Source of the DNA: Sesamum alatum
Taxonomy: Eukaryota; Streptophyta; Magnoliopsida; Lamiales; Pedaliaceae
Direction of reading: 5' to 3'
Length of the DNA stretch: 64,000 bases
Assembly (NCBI GenBank): GCA_034509735.1
Contig: JACGWO010000003.1
Span: 5,828,001-5,892,000 of the forward strand
Part shown: in pieces, positions 29,609 through 41,319 of the stretch
How positions within the stretch are numbered: position 1 is the stretch's first letter
Layout of the letters: each line of letters begins with the position of its first letter
Notes under the pieces: generated by a model
Told to the model about the DNA's origin: nothing
Databases searched by the model: none
The model's input: only the letters and a program-made list of their open reading frames with translations
Translations under genes and position numbers: made by a program

Positions 29609-31556
29609 AGGTGTATAGGCCTAGAGTTAATGTGCGTTCTAAGCATGAAACGTGATATTGGCATGTTTTATATTAAATCTTGATTTTTCTTGATATTAAG
29701 CATGTCGGTTTTATTGCTTTTAATTCGTGTGAATTTTTTGAATGTTGGTATTTTTTCTGTTTTTTCTTGGAAAACGGGGTGGAAAATTGAACGGAAACGA
29801 GAAATGACGCAGCTGGCCAGCCGGGAGGGCTGGCCGCACGCAGCCGCGCGCTGCCGGCAGGGCAGATGCGCGCAGGTAAGGGAAGCCCGCACGCGGACGG
29901 GCTCTGGGCAGCGCCGCCAGGCGCGCGCGCACGCAGACGGAGGAGTCTGCGCGCGGCGCGCCCAGCAGGTGTGCCCAGTGCACGTCTGCGCGCGCACTGC
30001 GCACGGCACGGCCGACAGCCAACATGCCAGCGCGCACGCAAGGCAAGGGAACCTGCACGCGCGACGGCCTGCCGGATTGCCCAGGCCACGCAGCGCGCTG
30101 CCGGCCAGGCGCGCGCGCACGCAGGCAAGGGGCCTGCGTGCGCGCGCCCGGCTAGGCAGCGCTTGCGCGCGCGTAGGGGCGGCAGGCTGAGCCTGCTGCC
30201 TTATGCGCGTGCCGCCGCGCCGCTGCCGGCTGCGGCTGCTGCTGCTAGGGTTTCAAAACCCTAGCAGTGTTTTTCTCTTATTTTTTAATTATTTTCAGTT
30301 TTAATTTTTGAAATTAATTCTGAAAAATCGTTTATGGTTCAATTATGCCTATTTTTCTAAAGACATTATTTTAGGAGTAAAATAAATTGGATTTGGAATC
30401 CCGGGGTTATTTTACTTAAAAATAATGAGGAGAGGTTTTCCTAAAACGAGAAAATATTATTACCAATATTTGTGTTTTATTTTTCACACGTTATGCACAT
30501 ATTCATTTATTATTTTGGATATTTATGATTGGTAACCATGTATTGTTGGTATATTGTAGTTATATGATTGGATCATGTGATTATGTGTGTTGGATGGAAA
30601 TGGATGATCACGAGCCTTTAGACCGAATGTATGGTTTATTTTCTGTTGGGCCTGTGTGCCTCTTTTACTGCTTTCTCCTTCTCTCTTTCTAGTTGCCTTG
30701 GAATAATAAGGCATTCTACCTCCCTCCTTATGTACTCCCCCCGGGTTTTCGCTGGGGTTTCTATTTTTTAATATGTGATGAGAGTAGACTAGGAGTGAAG
30801 TTTCCTTTTTTGTAATTGGTGGAGAAGAAGGAAAGACCACATGGAGAGCCCAGACAGGAGGTCCCTTGGAGTTTTTCCATGAAGTGAAGAAAGAGAAAAG
30901 AGACCAAGGTCCATCAGCATGATGATTGGGTTACTATTAATGTAATAGTATAGGACCAACCCTAGATTGACCATAGATCCACTGCGGGCTCAGTGGGTCG
31001 CATAGGATTCGGGCTCGTGATCATCCAACAGGGGCGTGCTAGGCTTTAATTTTGCATGTGGTTATGATGATGGATGAATGGATTGTTTGTTTATCATATA
31101 ACTGCTATGGATGGTTTATTTACGCATTATGGATGTATGTGTAGATATTTATTTATTTGAGATCTCGGTCATTTCCTACTCTCACATTGGTTGGACCAAT
31201 GTCAAAATATTAGACCCTAGACAAAGTGGACATAAACTCTAGGAGTTTGTCCATGCCTTCCAATCCATGCATAGTGAGGAAGCTGCTTTGGGTCAATAGC
31301 GTGGTCTCACGAGTCGTGGGGGTACCAGTGGGTCTGTGGCTCGGTCGATTGGGTTGGGTCTAACACCCAATTAACATGATTCGCTTGGAGTCCTCGGGAT
31401 CATGTGAAAGGGTAAGGCAATAATCTTGGGAATCTCGTGGAACGAGAATGGTATGGAATACCTCCCACAGGATCTTTTCCATACGAATCGTAAAAGTGGG
31501 GTATGGGAAAAATCGCTGTGGATCCCAAGCCCACTTGGAAAGGATTTCCCGAAAAT

Positions 31557-33549
31557 TGAAAGGAGTTGTGGATCGTCCCGGGAAAAGCGCGAATGCGGAA
31601 GCGCGGTATAATTAAAAATAAATGCGGAATTTAAACATGCTTTTTAAATTAAAACACGTTTCAAAGGGTGTGCCTTTGAAATTTCCCGGGTGTTCGGTGT
31701 ATCTCATGAATAAATCACATATAACATATCATGGAGGCCATAGGGTTGAAAATAAAAGAGGACGAAAATCTAAAACGAGACCTACCCGTTGTCGTTTTCG
31801 TCTTCAACGGCTACACGCGTTGTTCCCCCGTTTTGCACCAAGATCTCGTTCTTGAGACCCTCCAAATCGTGACACACGATCCACCCACGTATCTTGCACG
31901 TCGTGCTAGCAACGAACAAGTTTATATTTTGGAGTGGATGAATCAACAACACGTTATGAATTAACGGTATTGATTCATCAAGTTCTAATGTTCCAAGAAC
32001 AAGAGAACAAAGAAAATAATTTTCTTGGAGTGTGTGAGAGAGAGAGAGGGCGGACGAGATAGAGGGAGAGAGAGAGCCGAGTTGTGTGTGTGTTGTGTGT
32101 GTGTTGGAGATTCATCATCCTTCAACTTGTAGGATGCTAGGGGTTTATATAGAAGAGGAGTTTAATCCTCTTTAAACTCCTCTTTTAAGAACTCTAATTT
32201 GACTAGGATTTTGACCTAGTCAAAGTCCTAGTCAAAGTAGTGTTTTGACCTAGTCAAAAACAATCCTAGCCATCCATCTCTCCCATTGATCTCAACCGTT
32301 GATTTAATTTAATTTAATGGAATATTTAAAACCTATTTAAATATTTCCAAGAGGCTAAAATAAATATAAATATTATTTAAGCCCATTAAATAAATCCCTT
32401 TGATAAATCTAATTTATCAATTTAATTCCTTATATCTAATAGAAGGAATTATTTCTCCAAGAAAAATAAAAGGACCCGATTAAATCCAATTTAACCATTC
32501 CTTCACTCCAATATTTAATTCCTAATTAAATATCTAAATGTGTGTGGATAGTGTGTGACTCTTTAGGTTCACCTTTCAGCTAGACTTGGTCGGATTCCTA
32601 GAATCCTTCTGTTACCATGGGTGGCCATCTAGCAACGGTCCATGGCACTAGAGACTAGGTGAAATATTCAGGGATGAACATTTAGGCTCTAACAGTACAC
32701 TTGTCCTTCTGTCTGCGGTCTCATCACTTAGAGTCTAGGGCACGGAAAATGCAGGTACCCATTTTGGACCTAAGTGTTGGTCTGTCCTCACTAAACGCCG
32801 CAAGGGAATCCTTCCCTTCTGTTCAGTCACTGTGGCCACAGTTTTAGGGACAAGACCTAGAGTATATATGAGACTCAACTGCCAAAACCTATTGACAGGA
32901 GAAAGATCCTTTCTTGGAAACTACTGTCACTTTGCACACCAGAACTGCACTAGACATGGCTTATGACTACCAAAGAGAATTCTGGCAATCTCTCACCATA
33001 CCTAAGATACAGCCCTGATGTACAGGTAAACTCAGCAATTCCTCAAGTCAAAGGACTTGACCTGTACCGTTGGAACCGGGAATACACGTCATACCTTGCT
33101 GACCATACTCAAGGTCCTCCGTAAGACGGTTCCCGCGAGTCACCTCAGTCAGCTGCGTCCTAGCATGCTAACCCACTAACACTGCTTAGACGACCCTCGT
33201 CACCCGTCGATGAAACACGACAGCAGGTGCTTAGTGCAAGTCTCAAATGGAATCCCGGTACCCATTTTCGGGATTCCTTGACTTGGAGATTTCCGGACTG
33301 ATTCGGGAAGACTGATTCCATGGACCTACCTCCAAGCGTAGTCCTAGTCCCCGAAATTGATTCTCAGTCCGTGGGCTTTGTTTGCGTAGTGAACAGATAT
33401 AGAAAACAGATATAAGTGAACACAAACAAAGTAATGCCAAATGAAATTCACTTATTTATTCATTAATGATTTATCAAACGCCTATAATTGTCTAGACATA
33501 GGTTACATATACCCGCCAAAATTGGCTTACATGGTCACCTATTCTAACA
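31557..33549 (-). repeat. Solo LTR E (family 1) inside D leader
   Basis: A lone 1993-bp minus-strand LTR with TG at 33549 and CA at 31557, flanked by the perfect 5-bp duplication AAAAT (31552-31556 and 33550-33554). No primer site, purine tract or coding sequence adjoins it. The D leader joins up cleanly if E and one AAAAT are removed. This is the normal product of recombination between the two LTRs of a full element. Confidence 0.95.
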
Positions 33550-33685
33550 AAAATCACGTTTGAGAGTACCGTGTTTTCGTATAAATAGTGGGAGGATTAA
33601 ATGACTAAAGTCCATGCATTTAATCAAACCAGCGTCTTTTATTTTCTGCTGATCGCGCGCTGTTTTCTAAAATGTAGATTTTAAA

Positions 33686-34768
33686 ATGTCTAAGAACCCA
33701 CTTTCCACCATTCTTGAGAGAAACAAATTCAATGGAACAAACTACAACGACTGGTTGCACAATCTCAGGATAGTCCTAGATTACGAGAACCAAGGCTACG
33801 TCATGGACGAGCCTCTCCCTAGGACCTTACCGGAGGGATCCACGCCAGAAGAACGTGAGACGTTTGAAACTTGGCATAAGGATAACCGGAAGGTCCGTAG
33901 CATCATACTTGCTTCGATGACCAATGAGATTCAGAAGCAATATGAAAGGCTAGACGATGTCCCTTCCATTATGGCTCGCCTTAAGGATTGCTATGCAGTC
34001 CCGGACCGGCATACTAGGTATGTCGCTACCAAGGCGTTCTTTGGAACGAAAATGACAGAAGGATCCTCTGTACAAGAGCACGGGGTTAAAATGCTTACCC
34101 TGGTGGAAAAGCTCGAGGACCTAAAGGCAGGTCTCGATAATGAAACGTACATAGATGTGATCCTTCAGTCACTCCCACCCTCCTTTGACCAATTTATCGT
34201 CAACTATAACATGAACGCACTTGAGAAGGGCATTCATGACTTGATCAATATGTTGGTGCAATACGAGGCAACGACTAAGAAGTCCACGCCTTCGGTGTTG
34301 TTTGGAGGTGCTTCGACTTCTAATACGAAAGGCAAGGGTGCCGGACGTTGGAAGAAGAAGAAAGGGAAGGGAAAGGCCGTCAAAGCAGCTACAAACACTA
34401 AGAGTGTTCCCATTGCCAAAGAGGGGAAAGGCAAAGGAAAGGGAAAGGTTGTCTCCAAGCAACAGTCAAAGGCATATGACATATGTATCAGCTGCCGTGA
34501 GAAAGGGCATTGGAAGAGAGAGTCCCCCAAACTCTTCTCGAACCAAGGTATATATGTGATTGAGGTTAATATGGTCACTAGTTCTGCCTCTTGGGTATTA
34601 GATACCAGCTGTGGAGCTCATATTTGCAATGACTTGCAGGTGTTGACAAGAAGCAGAAAACTGGGTAGCGGGGACATGATCCTGAAGCTTGGGAATGGCA
34701 AGGCCATCTCGGCAGAAGCAGTAGGATCCGCCACTCTAGTGATTAGTGATAGTATTAGCATAGATTTA
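33686..34768 (+). CDS. Gag and start of protease of element D, cut by F
   Basis: Open frame of about 360 codons from MSKNPL. It has Gag domain, Lys/Gly-rich stretch, zinc knuckle and the beginning of protease. The ATG at 33601 is not in frame with it, which supports the MSKNPL start. The last zinc-knuckle Cys is Ser (KRES), and the protease motif is LDTS instead of LDTG, so both functions are probably lost. The frame ends at a TGA made from the last A-ending codon of D and the first bases of the F LTR, at 34769-34771. There is no internal frameshift. Confidence 0.9.
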
Positions 34769-36898
34769 TGAAGGACAAGCGGAACCGCCCGGGAGCGCGA
34801 GCGGAAGCGAGAAAGCGTGGAAGTGCGTAAATTTAAATCAAATTCAAAATACGCGAATCGTTCGATGTAGGATGTGTAAATATTAAAACATATATTTAAA
34901 CACATAGGGCATAGATATATAAATGAAATCAATCATAGCGTAATAAACCGTTACCTTTGATTGTTTAGCGTATGCTCCCGGCTACTAGCGTTGTTCCTTC
35001 TCCGGAATGCTCACGAAATCCAAACGTATGGATTCTCCAAAGGTGATCCACACCACACCGGAAGAAACACACGTTCTTCTTAAACTTACTTTGTTCTTCT
35101 TCTTGATTCAAAATCAAGTGAAGAACACAAGTGTAAGAGAGGGAGGGAGCACGAAATTTTGAGAAAGAGGAGAGGATTTTTGTCTTCTCTTTTTCCTAGA
35201 AAAAGATGAATAATGAATCACTTATGCTAGGTGTTGTATATTCTAATATATATATATACCTAATTAATGTGATTATTGGAATGTGTCTAGGTTCATCCAA
35301 GGATGTCTAGATTCATTCCAATCAATCACCATCAATTCTTCAATCAAGCCTACCAAAATTTATGGTATGATCAAATCATACCAAAAGGGAAGAGCTTGAT
35401 TGGAGTTGATTTGTCTCTTCCAAAAGAGACAAGTCAACATACCACCTAGCATGCAACATGGCAGATTTTGCTTCCTCCAAGGGAGCATGTCGGCTATGTT
35501 TAATTAAGGAAAGAAGTCCAACTTCTTCCTATTCCAAATTAGGAATTATTTCTCCTTTCAGGTATAATTTAACGGACCGGGTTTTATCGTAATCCAATTA
35601 CGATGAACCCAATATTAAATCCAATTTAATGTCCACTTAAATTATTCCCGTTGATCTTTTAATCCAATTAAAAGATCCAACGTCTCAACATCTCAACTTT
35701 CCATATTTAATCGAAAATCCAATTTACCGATTAAATGAAAGCCCGATACAATATCGGCCCGTCCATCCTTTGGACTTTCCCTTAAGTAATCCAATTACTT
35801 ATTTTATCCTTCAAGATTGACTCCAAGTCGATCTCTCAACCTCTTCGGTGATTTGTGTGTGACCCTTTAGGTTCACCCTCAGCTAGACTTGGGCCCGTGT
35901 CCCACAAGGGCCCGTTACCATGGGTGGCCATCTAGCAACAGTCCATGGCACTAGAGACTAGGTGAATTGGCGTGAACATTTAGGCGCCGATTCCGTACGG
36001 GTACGATCCTTCCGTCTACCGTCTCCCGGCTTTAGTCTAGGGTATGGAATTAGGCGTCGGTTCCCATCCTTGACTAGGCATCTATGCTTAATACTCGAGA
36101 CCACGTATGCTTCATTGTGTCGACACAGGAAACCATTCCCTATTCGACCAACCACTGTGGCCACAGCTTCAAACAGCATGAACGTGTCTCCGAGTGCATA
36201 GGAGATACCTCTGTCACATACTGACAGGGGACGGATCCTCTTCTTGGAATCCACCGTCCTCGCTACACATTCTGACTGCACTGGACAAGGCTTATGATAA
36301 TCATCTTACAGAATGATTACCTCTCGCCAGATCCAAGATACAGCCGTCCTGTGCACGCGACTGCCATGATCCCTCAAGTCTGAGGATTACTCCCGTACTA
36401 TCGGAACCGGGGAAAACCAATCATACCGACCAAGCCTCCAAGGCTTCCATATGATGATCCCCGCGAATCAGTCCAGTCGGCTCGACCCCAGTCGACCAAC
36501 CTATCAAGATCGTGTAGGCGTCCCACGCCTGTCGCCGATGAAACACGGCACTCATCCAATGAACACGACTCTTGACGCAAGTCTCAATAGGACTCTCGAT
36601 GCCCTGTTTCGAGGTCCTCGACTTGGAACGTTTCAGACCCAACTCTTAATCAGTTGGTTTCATGACCACCATCCAATGCGTGGCCCAACTGCACGAGTTG
36701 TTATCCATGGTCTGTGGGCTTTGTTGCGATATAAGTTAAACACCATTTTAACAAATGTAAGATGAGCGCAACAAAGAAGGTACCATTGGTGACGAACACT
36801 CATCTTATTCATCACATAATAATATTACATTCACATCAAGTTGTCGGATAGGTTACAAATTGCCAAACCTATTGGCTTTCTGGTCACCTATTCCAACA
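34769..36898 (-). repeat. 3' LTR of element F
   Basis: 2130-bp minus-strand LTR from TGTTGGAATAGG (36898) to TTGTCCTTCA (34769). F' has a 2229-bp equivalent. A TATATATATATA run on the minus strand (about 35247-35259) is the best TATA candidate. ORFs here recur in F' and F'' only because the LTRs are alike. Confidence 0.93.
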
Positions 36899-36915
36899 AT
36901 CTCCCACTTGACCTA
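36899..36915 (-). other. Polypurine tract of element F
   Basis: The minus strand reads TAGGTCAAGTGGGAGAT next to the LTR, overlapping the pol stop codon TAG (36913-36915). Confidence 0.82.
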
Positions 36916-39220
36916 AAGCCAATCACCCATTGACCTCGTACCTCTTATTCAGATGGTGAGTATGGGCGACTTGCGACATGGGCTTAGCAAGTGGATCTGC
37001 TATGTTTTCTGCGGAGCTGACTCGGTCCAACCGAACGTTAGTCCTGCTATCCATCTCTCTAAGTAGATGGTAGCGTCTAAGAATATGCTTGGATCGTGAT
37101 GAGATCTCGGTTCCTTTGCTAGCGCTATCGCCCCGTTGTTATCATCAAAAATAATTACAGGCTTAGCAATGCTAGGTACTACATCCAACCCTTAGATGTA
37201 GCTCATCAACCAAACCACTCCTTAGCAGCTTCCAAAGCCGCTATGTATTAAAACTCTATGGTGGAGTCCGTCGTGGTAGCCTATTTGGAACTCTTCCATG
37301 TAACCATGCCACCATTTAGTCTAAATACAAAACCATACTGAGACTTGGCATCATCATCATTCGACTGGAAGCTAGCGTCGCTATAGCCTTCCAGTATCAA
37401 CCCTCCACCGCCGTAGATCAAGAACATGTCCTTAGTCCTTTTCAGGTACTTTTGGATAGTCTTGACTGCACTCCAGTGATATCGGCTAGTTACGCTCAAA
37501 GCAAAAGCCACATCAGGTCTAGTGCATTGAACAGCATACTGTATGCTGCCTACGGCTGAAGCATAGGGGATGTCCAACATCCTTTTAAGCTCCTCATCAG
37601 TCTTAGGAGACTGCTTCTTGGATATCTTAATTCCATGCCTCGTAGGAAGGAATCCTCGTTTTGAGTTCTCCATCTTGAATCTCTTCAAGACTTTCTCAAT
37701 GTACGAGGACTGGGCCATTCCTAACATCCTTCTAGATCTATCCCTGTAGATCTTGATGCCAAGGATGTAGGATGCCTCGCCCATATCCTTCATGGAGAAT
37801 TGCATTGACAGCCAAGCTTTAGTGGTACCCAACATCTTAGTATCATTCCCATGAGCAAGATGTCATCCACGTAAAGCACCAGAAACGCAACTGAGCTCCC
37901 ACTGATCTTCTTGTATACACAAGGATCGGACTCGTTCTTGATGAAATCATATCCCCGTATGACTTCATCAAAACGTATGTTCCAGCTTCGGGTTTAACCC
38001 CGTTTGGTGGATCTGCTAGGGTCCAAACCTTGTTTGTACCCATCGAGTCCATCTCGGATTTTCATGGCCTCAAGCCACTTGTCCGAATCGATGTCCGACA
38101 TCGCTTCTCCGTACGTCTTTGGATCATTATCCAACTGACTGGTCAGGCCCAGAAATCCATACCTATCAGGTGCATGGGATACTCTGGCCGACCTACGGAG
38201 GACTGGAACAATATCAGTGGGAACTTCAGGCTCAGATGTCACTGCCGCCTCTTGGGGTTCCTCACTTGATTCCTCAAGGAGCACCTCATCGCGTTGACTA
38301 TCCGATGGAAAACGTTTTTCCAAGAACACTGCGTTTCGCGAGACAAAAACCTTTTGCTCGGAGGGATCATAGAAATAATACCCCGCAGTTTCTTTCAGAT
38401 AGCCGATGAACCTGCATAAACTAGACCTCGAGTCTAGTTTATCTCCCACTAATCTCTTGACATATACGGGGCAACCCCACACTTTCAAGTATTTGTAGGA
38501 GGCAGGCTTGCCATGCCATATCTCATATGGCGTCTGGGATACCCTTTTAGATGGCGCCAAGTTCAAAACTTTTGCCGCCGTCTGAAGAGCGTATCCCCAG
38601 AAGGAAAGGGGTAGTTCGGTAAAACTCATCATGGATCGGACCATGTCCAACAAGGTCCGATTCCTCCTTTCAGACACACCATTAAGCTGCGGTGTTCCAG
38701 GAGGGGTCCACTGAGAGAATCCCATTCTCTTTTAGATAATCAGTAAACTCACCACTCAAATACTCTCCACCTCGGTCCGACCGAAGGGCTTTGATCTGTC
38801 GACCGGTTTTGGTTCTCTACTTCAAGTCTGTATTCTTTAAACCTTCCAAAGGCTTCAGACTTGTACTTCATCAGGTAAACATAACCATACCGTGAGTGAT
38901 CATCGGTAAAGGTTATGAAGTACGAGTACCCACCTCTAGCCTGAGTATTTTAGTGGACCACAGACATCTGTATGGATCAAATCCAACAGACCACTGGCTA
39001 GCGTACTTTGTCCAACAAAGGGTTTCTTGGTCATCTTTCCCTTTAGACAGGATTCGCAGGTCGGTAGGTTGTCCAAATCGTCTATTTCTAGACTCTTTGA
39101 GTCCACCAACCTTCTTATCCTATCTTTAGAGATATGACCTAACCTCGCATGCCATATTTGTGCGTTATTATGATCATCACGTTTTCGTTTGTGTTCTGCA
39201 GTCATAATCCAATTAGACTG
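36913..39220 (-). pseudogene. Pol of element F, heavily broken
   Basis: Minus-strand remains of pre-integrase domain, integrase, reverse transcriptase and RNase H in several frames. The pre-integrase domain (HARLGHIS, CESC) lies at about 38940-39205; integrase C-terminal half and spacer lie in 37994-38725. About 345 bp of reverse transcriptase are missing at 37992/37993 compared with F' (54786-55145), including the TAFLNG region. YVDD survives in a separate frame near 37870, and RNase H is in fragments at 37000-37835. Single-base changes in homopolymers account for several other shifts (for example near 38950, 38820 and 38060). Confidence 0.88.
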
Positions 39221-40468
39221 TTAAAGTATGTACAGACCGTTGACCAATGTACCAAGCAAATGAGAAATACCATCTTTGATAATGAAAAAACTGTTTTTAT
39301 TGATGGTAAATTCATATCCCTCCTTATCAAGGACCGGGATGGAAACAATGTTTTTAATCATGCTAGGTACATAGAAACAGTCGTTCACAACAATCCTAAC
39401 ATGACTACTAATGGCTAACTCTAGTGATCCTACGGCCTCCGCAGCAACGGCCTTGCCATCGCCTAGTCTCAGGATCATCTCATCCTTGGTTAGCCTTCTA
39501 CTTCTTTGCAGTGCCTGCAGATCACTGCAGATGTGAGCACCACACCCGGTATCCAATACCCATGAAGCAGAATTAGTAATCATATTAACTTCAACCACAA
39601 ACACACCTGGGTTGGAGAGGAGTTGTGGGCACTCCCTCTTCCAATGCCCTTTCCCTTGGCAATGCATGCAGACATCATTTGCCTTTGACCGTTGAGAACC
39701 ACGGGCCTTCCCTTTCCCTTTGCTCTGTCCAACCGGAGCAACAGGGACGCCCGGAGCGTGAGCAGGGGCCACAACCGTCTTCCCTTTGCCCTTCTTCCTC
39801 TTCCAGCGTCCGGCCCTCTTGCCATTCGCCTTGGAGGTCGAAGCCTCTCCTATCAATACCGCCGGCGCCGACTTGTGGGTCGTTGCCTCGTATTGGACCA
39901 GCATGTTGATCAACTCATGAATAGACTTCTCAAGTCCGTTCATGTTGTAGTTTACAACAAACGGGTCATAGGATGGAGGAAGCGACTGGAGGATCACGTC
40001 AATGTACGTGTCATTGTTAAGCCCAGCTTTAAGGTCCTCGAGTTTCTCCACTAGGGAGAGCATCTTGACCCCATGACTCTGTACAGACGCTCCTTCAGCG
40101 AGCTTGGTGCCAAAGAATGCTTTTGTGGCGGCATATCTAATATGCCTATCCGGAACCGCATAAACCTCGTTCATGCGGAGCATTATGGTGGAGACGTTGT
40201 CCAGCCTCTCATACTGCTTCTGGATGTCGTTAGACATCGAAGCTAGTATGATACTGCGTACTTTCCGGTTATCCTCATGCCATTTCTCGAACGTCAAACG
40301 TTCTTCAGGCGTGGACCCCTCCGGTAAGTCGCTCGGTGGCGGCTTGTCCAAGACGTAGCCTTGGTTCTCGAAACCGAGGACAATCCTCAGGTTTCTCAGC
40401 CAGTCCGAGTAGTTCGTTCCGTTGAATTTGTTAGTCTCAAGAATCATGGTTAACGGGTTCTTAGACAT
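39221..40468 (-). CDS. Gag-protease of element F
   Basis: 415-codon open frame from MSKNPL (40468), matching the gag start of family 1. It has the UBN2-type Gag domain, a basic Lys/Gly/Arg stretch, zinc knuckle CMHCQGKGHWKREC with all four ligands, and protease LDTGC. It stops at a TAA where F' has CAA (Gln), a single C-to-T change, so in an intact copy the frame would continue into the pre-integrase domain. It is about 60-70% similar to family 1 Gag by eye. Confidence 0.9.
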   Translation of the reverse strand: MSKNPLTMILETNKFNGTNYSDWLRNLRIVLGFENQGYVLDKPPPSDLPEGSTPEERLTFEKWHEDNRKVRSIILASMSNDIQKQYERLDNVSTIMLRMNEVYAVPDRHIRYAATKAFFGTKLAEGASVQSHGVKMLSLVEKLEDLKAGLNNDTYIDVILQSLPPSYDPFVVNYNMNGLEKSIHELINMLVQYEATTHKSAPAVLIGEASTSKANGKRAGRWKRKKGKGKTVVAPAHAPGVPVAPVGQSKGKGKARGSQRSKANDVCMHCQGKGHWKRECPQLLSNPGVFVVEVNMITNSASWVLDTGCGAHICSDLQALQRSRRLTKDEMILRLGDGKAVAAEAVGSLELAISSHVRIVVNDCFYVPSMIKNIVSIPVLDKEGYEFTINKNSFFIIKDGISHLLGTLVNGLYIL

Positions 40469-41319
40469 ATCTACATTATTAAAAAATGTAAAGCAGAAAT
40501 TAGCAGATGATGGTAATATTATTGTTCAAGTTGAAGACTTGGTCTTTTAGTCTTTAACCCTCCCACTATTTATACGAAAGTCCGCCACTCTCAAGCGGAG
40601 TTTCGGGAAATATTTCCTAGTGGGCTTGGGATCCACAAGCGTAATCTCCATGCCCCGCTTTTACAATTCACATGAAGAAGACCTTGTGGGAGATATCCAA
40701 TATCATTCTCATCCAATGAGATTCCCAAGATATTTTGCCTCACCTATTCACATGGTCCCGAGGACTCCAAGCGAACCATGTTACTCAGTGTTGGACCCGA
40801 CCCATTAACCAAATCATGCCTCAAACTGTTGGCCCCCACGACTCGTGAGACAGGGAAACAGCGAGCGCAGTCTTTTTGTTCACAACGATAGTGCAGCTTT
40901 CCCCTATTCCAAGTGTGCCACGACTCGTGAGACCACACTTGGGTCGTGGTAGCTCCCTCACCACATTGTTGTGGATGGAAGGCTCGGACAGACCAAAATA
41001 CAATTTTGATCCAAGTCCGTTCTGGGCCTAATATTTAATTTGGTCCAACCAAATGAGAGTTTAAGTGTGCCCGAGACCTCATCACATTATGGTGTTTTAG
41101 CATGCATAAATATCCAATATTTTAAAGCAATAAATAAAAAATGCCGCATGCATAAAACATAGCATACCCCTGTTAGGATGATCACAAGCCCAACCTATGC
41201 GACCCACTGAGCCCGCAGTGAGTCTATGGTCTGTCTAGGGTGGTCCTAAATTATTACAATAGTAATATACCCAGTGTCATTCCAATGGGCCTTGTAGTGC
41301 TCTTGTTTCATGCCTTGAT
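40469..41319 (-). other. Leader of element F (3' part)
   Basis: Minus-strand leader up to the G insertion. It holds TATTTATA (40567-40574), the six-pair hairpin in a covarying form (40707-40721), the seven-pair stem in a covarying form (40750-40756 with 40775-40781), two CACGAGTCGTG palindromes (40837-40847 and 40919-40929), one inverted repeat arm (41176-41191) and the nine-pair hairpin (41201-41224). The CpG-rich block and primer site are not seen. No gene. Confidence 0.85.

Larger units (their letters stand above)
29590..33685 (+). other. Leader of element D, split by solo LTR E
   Basis: Leader parts 29590-31556 and 33550-33685. It includes the CpG-rich block (about 29810-30235), inverted repeat arms (30602-30616 and 31011-31026), the nine-pair hairpin with one G-U pair (30976-30999) and the seven-pair stem (31374-31380 with 31399-31405, first pair A-U instead of G-C). 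Only one CACGAGTCGTG palindrome remains (31308-31318), because the sequence between the usual two is deleted. TATAAATA is at 33580-33587. No gene seen. Confidence 0.85.
27603..34768 (+). mobile_element. Element D: 5' half of a family 1 element, cut by F
   Basis: Plus-strand element inserted in C, with ACAAG (27598-27602) as the expected left target duplication. It has a complete 5' LTR, primer site and leader, and gag plus the start of protease up to the F junction at 34768. Its leader carries solo LTR E. The remaining pol and 3' LTR should follow the right end of F, which is not in the window. LTR and leader differ enough from A and B to suggest a separate subfamily. Confidence 0.92.
34769..41319 (-). 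mobile_element. Element F: family 2 copia element inserted in D, cut by G
   Basis: Minus-strand element with 3' LTR (34769-36898), purine tract, decayed pol, gag and a leader that ends where G begins. The left target duplication should be ATTTA (34764-34768). Its LTR begins TGTTGGAATAGGTGACCA, close to family 1, but the LTR body is mostly different. Gag-Pol is homologous to family 1. The 5' LTR is not seen and should lie to the right of G. Confidence 0.9.
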
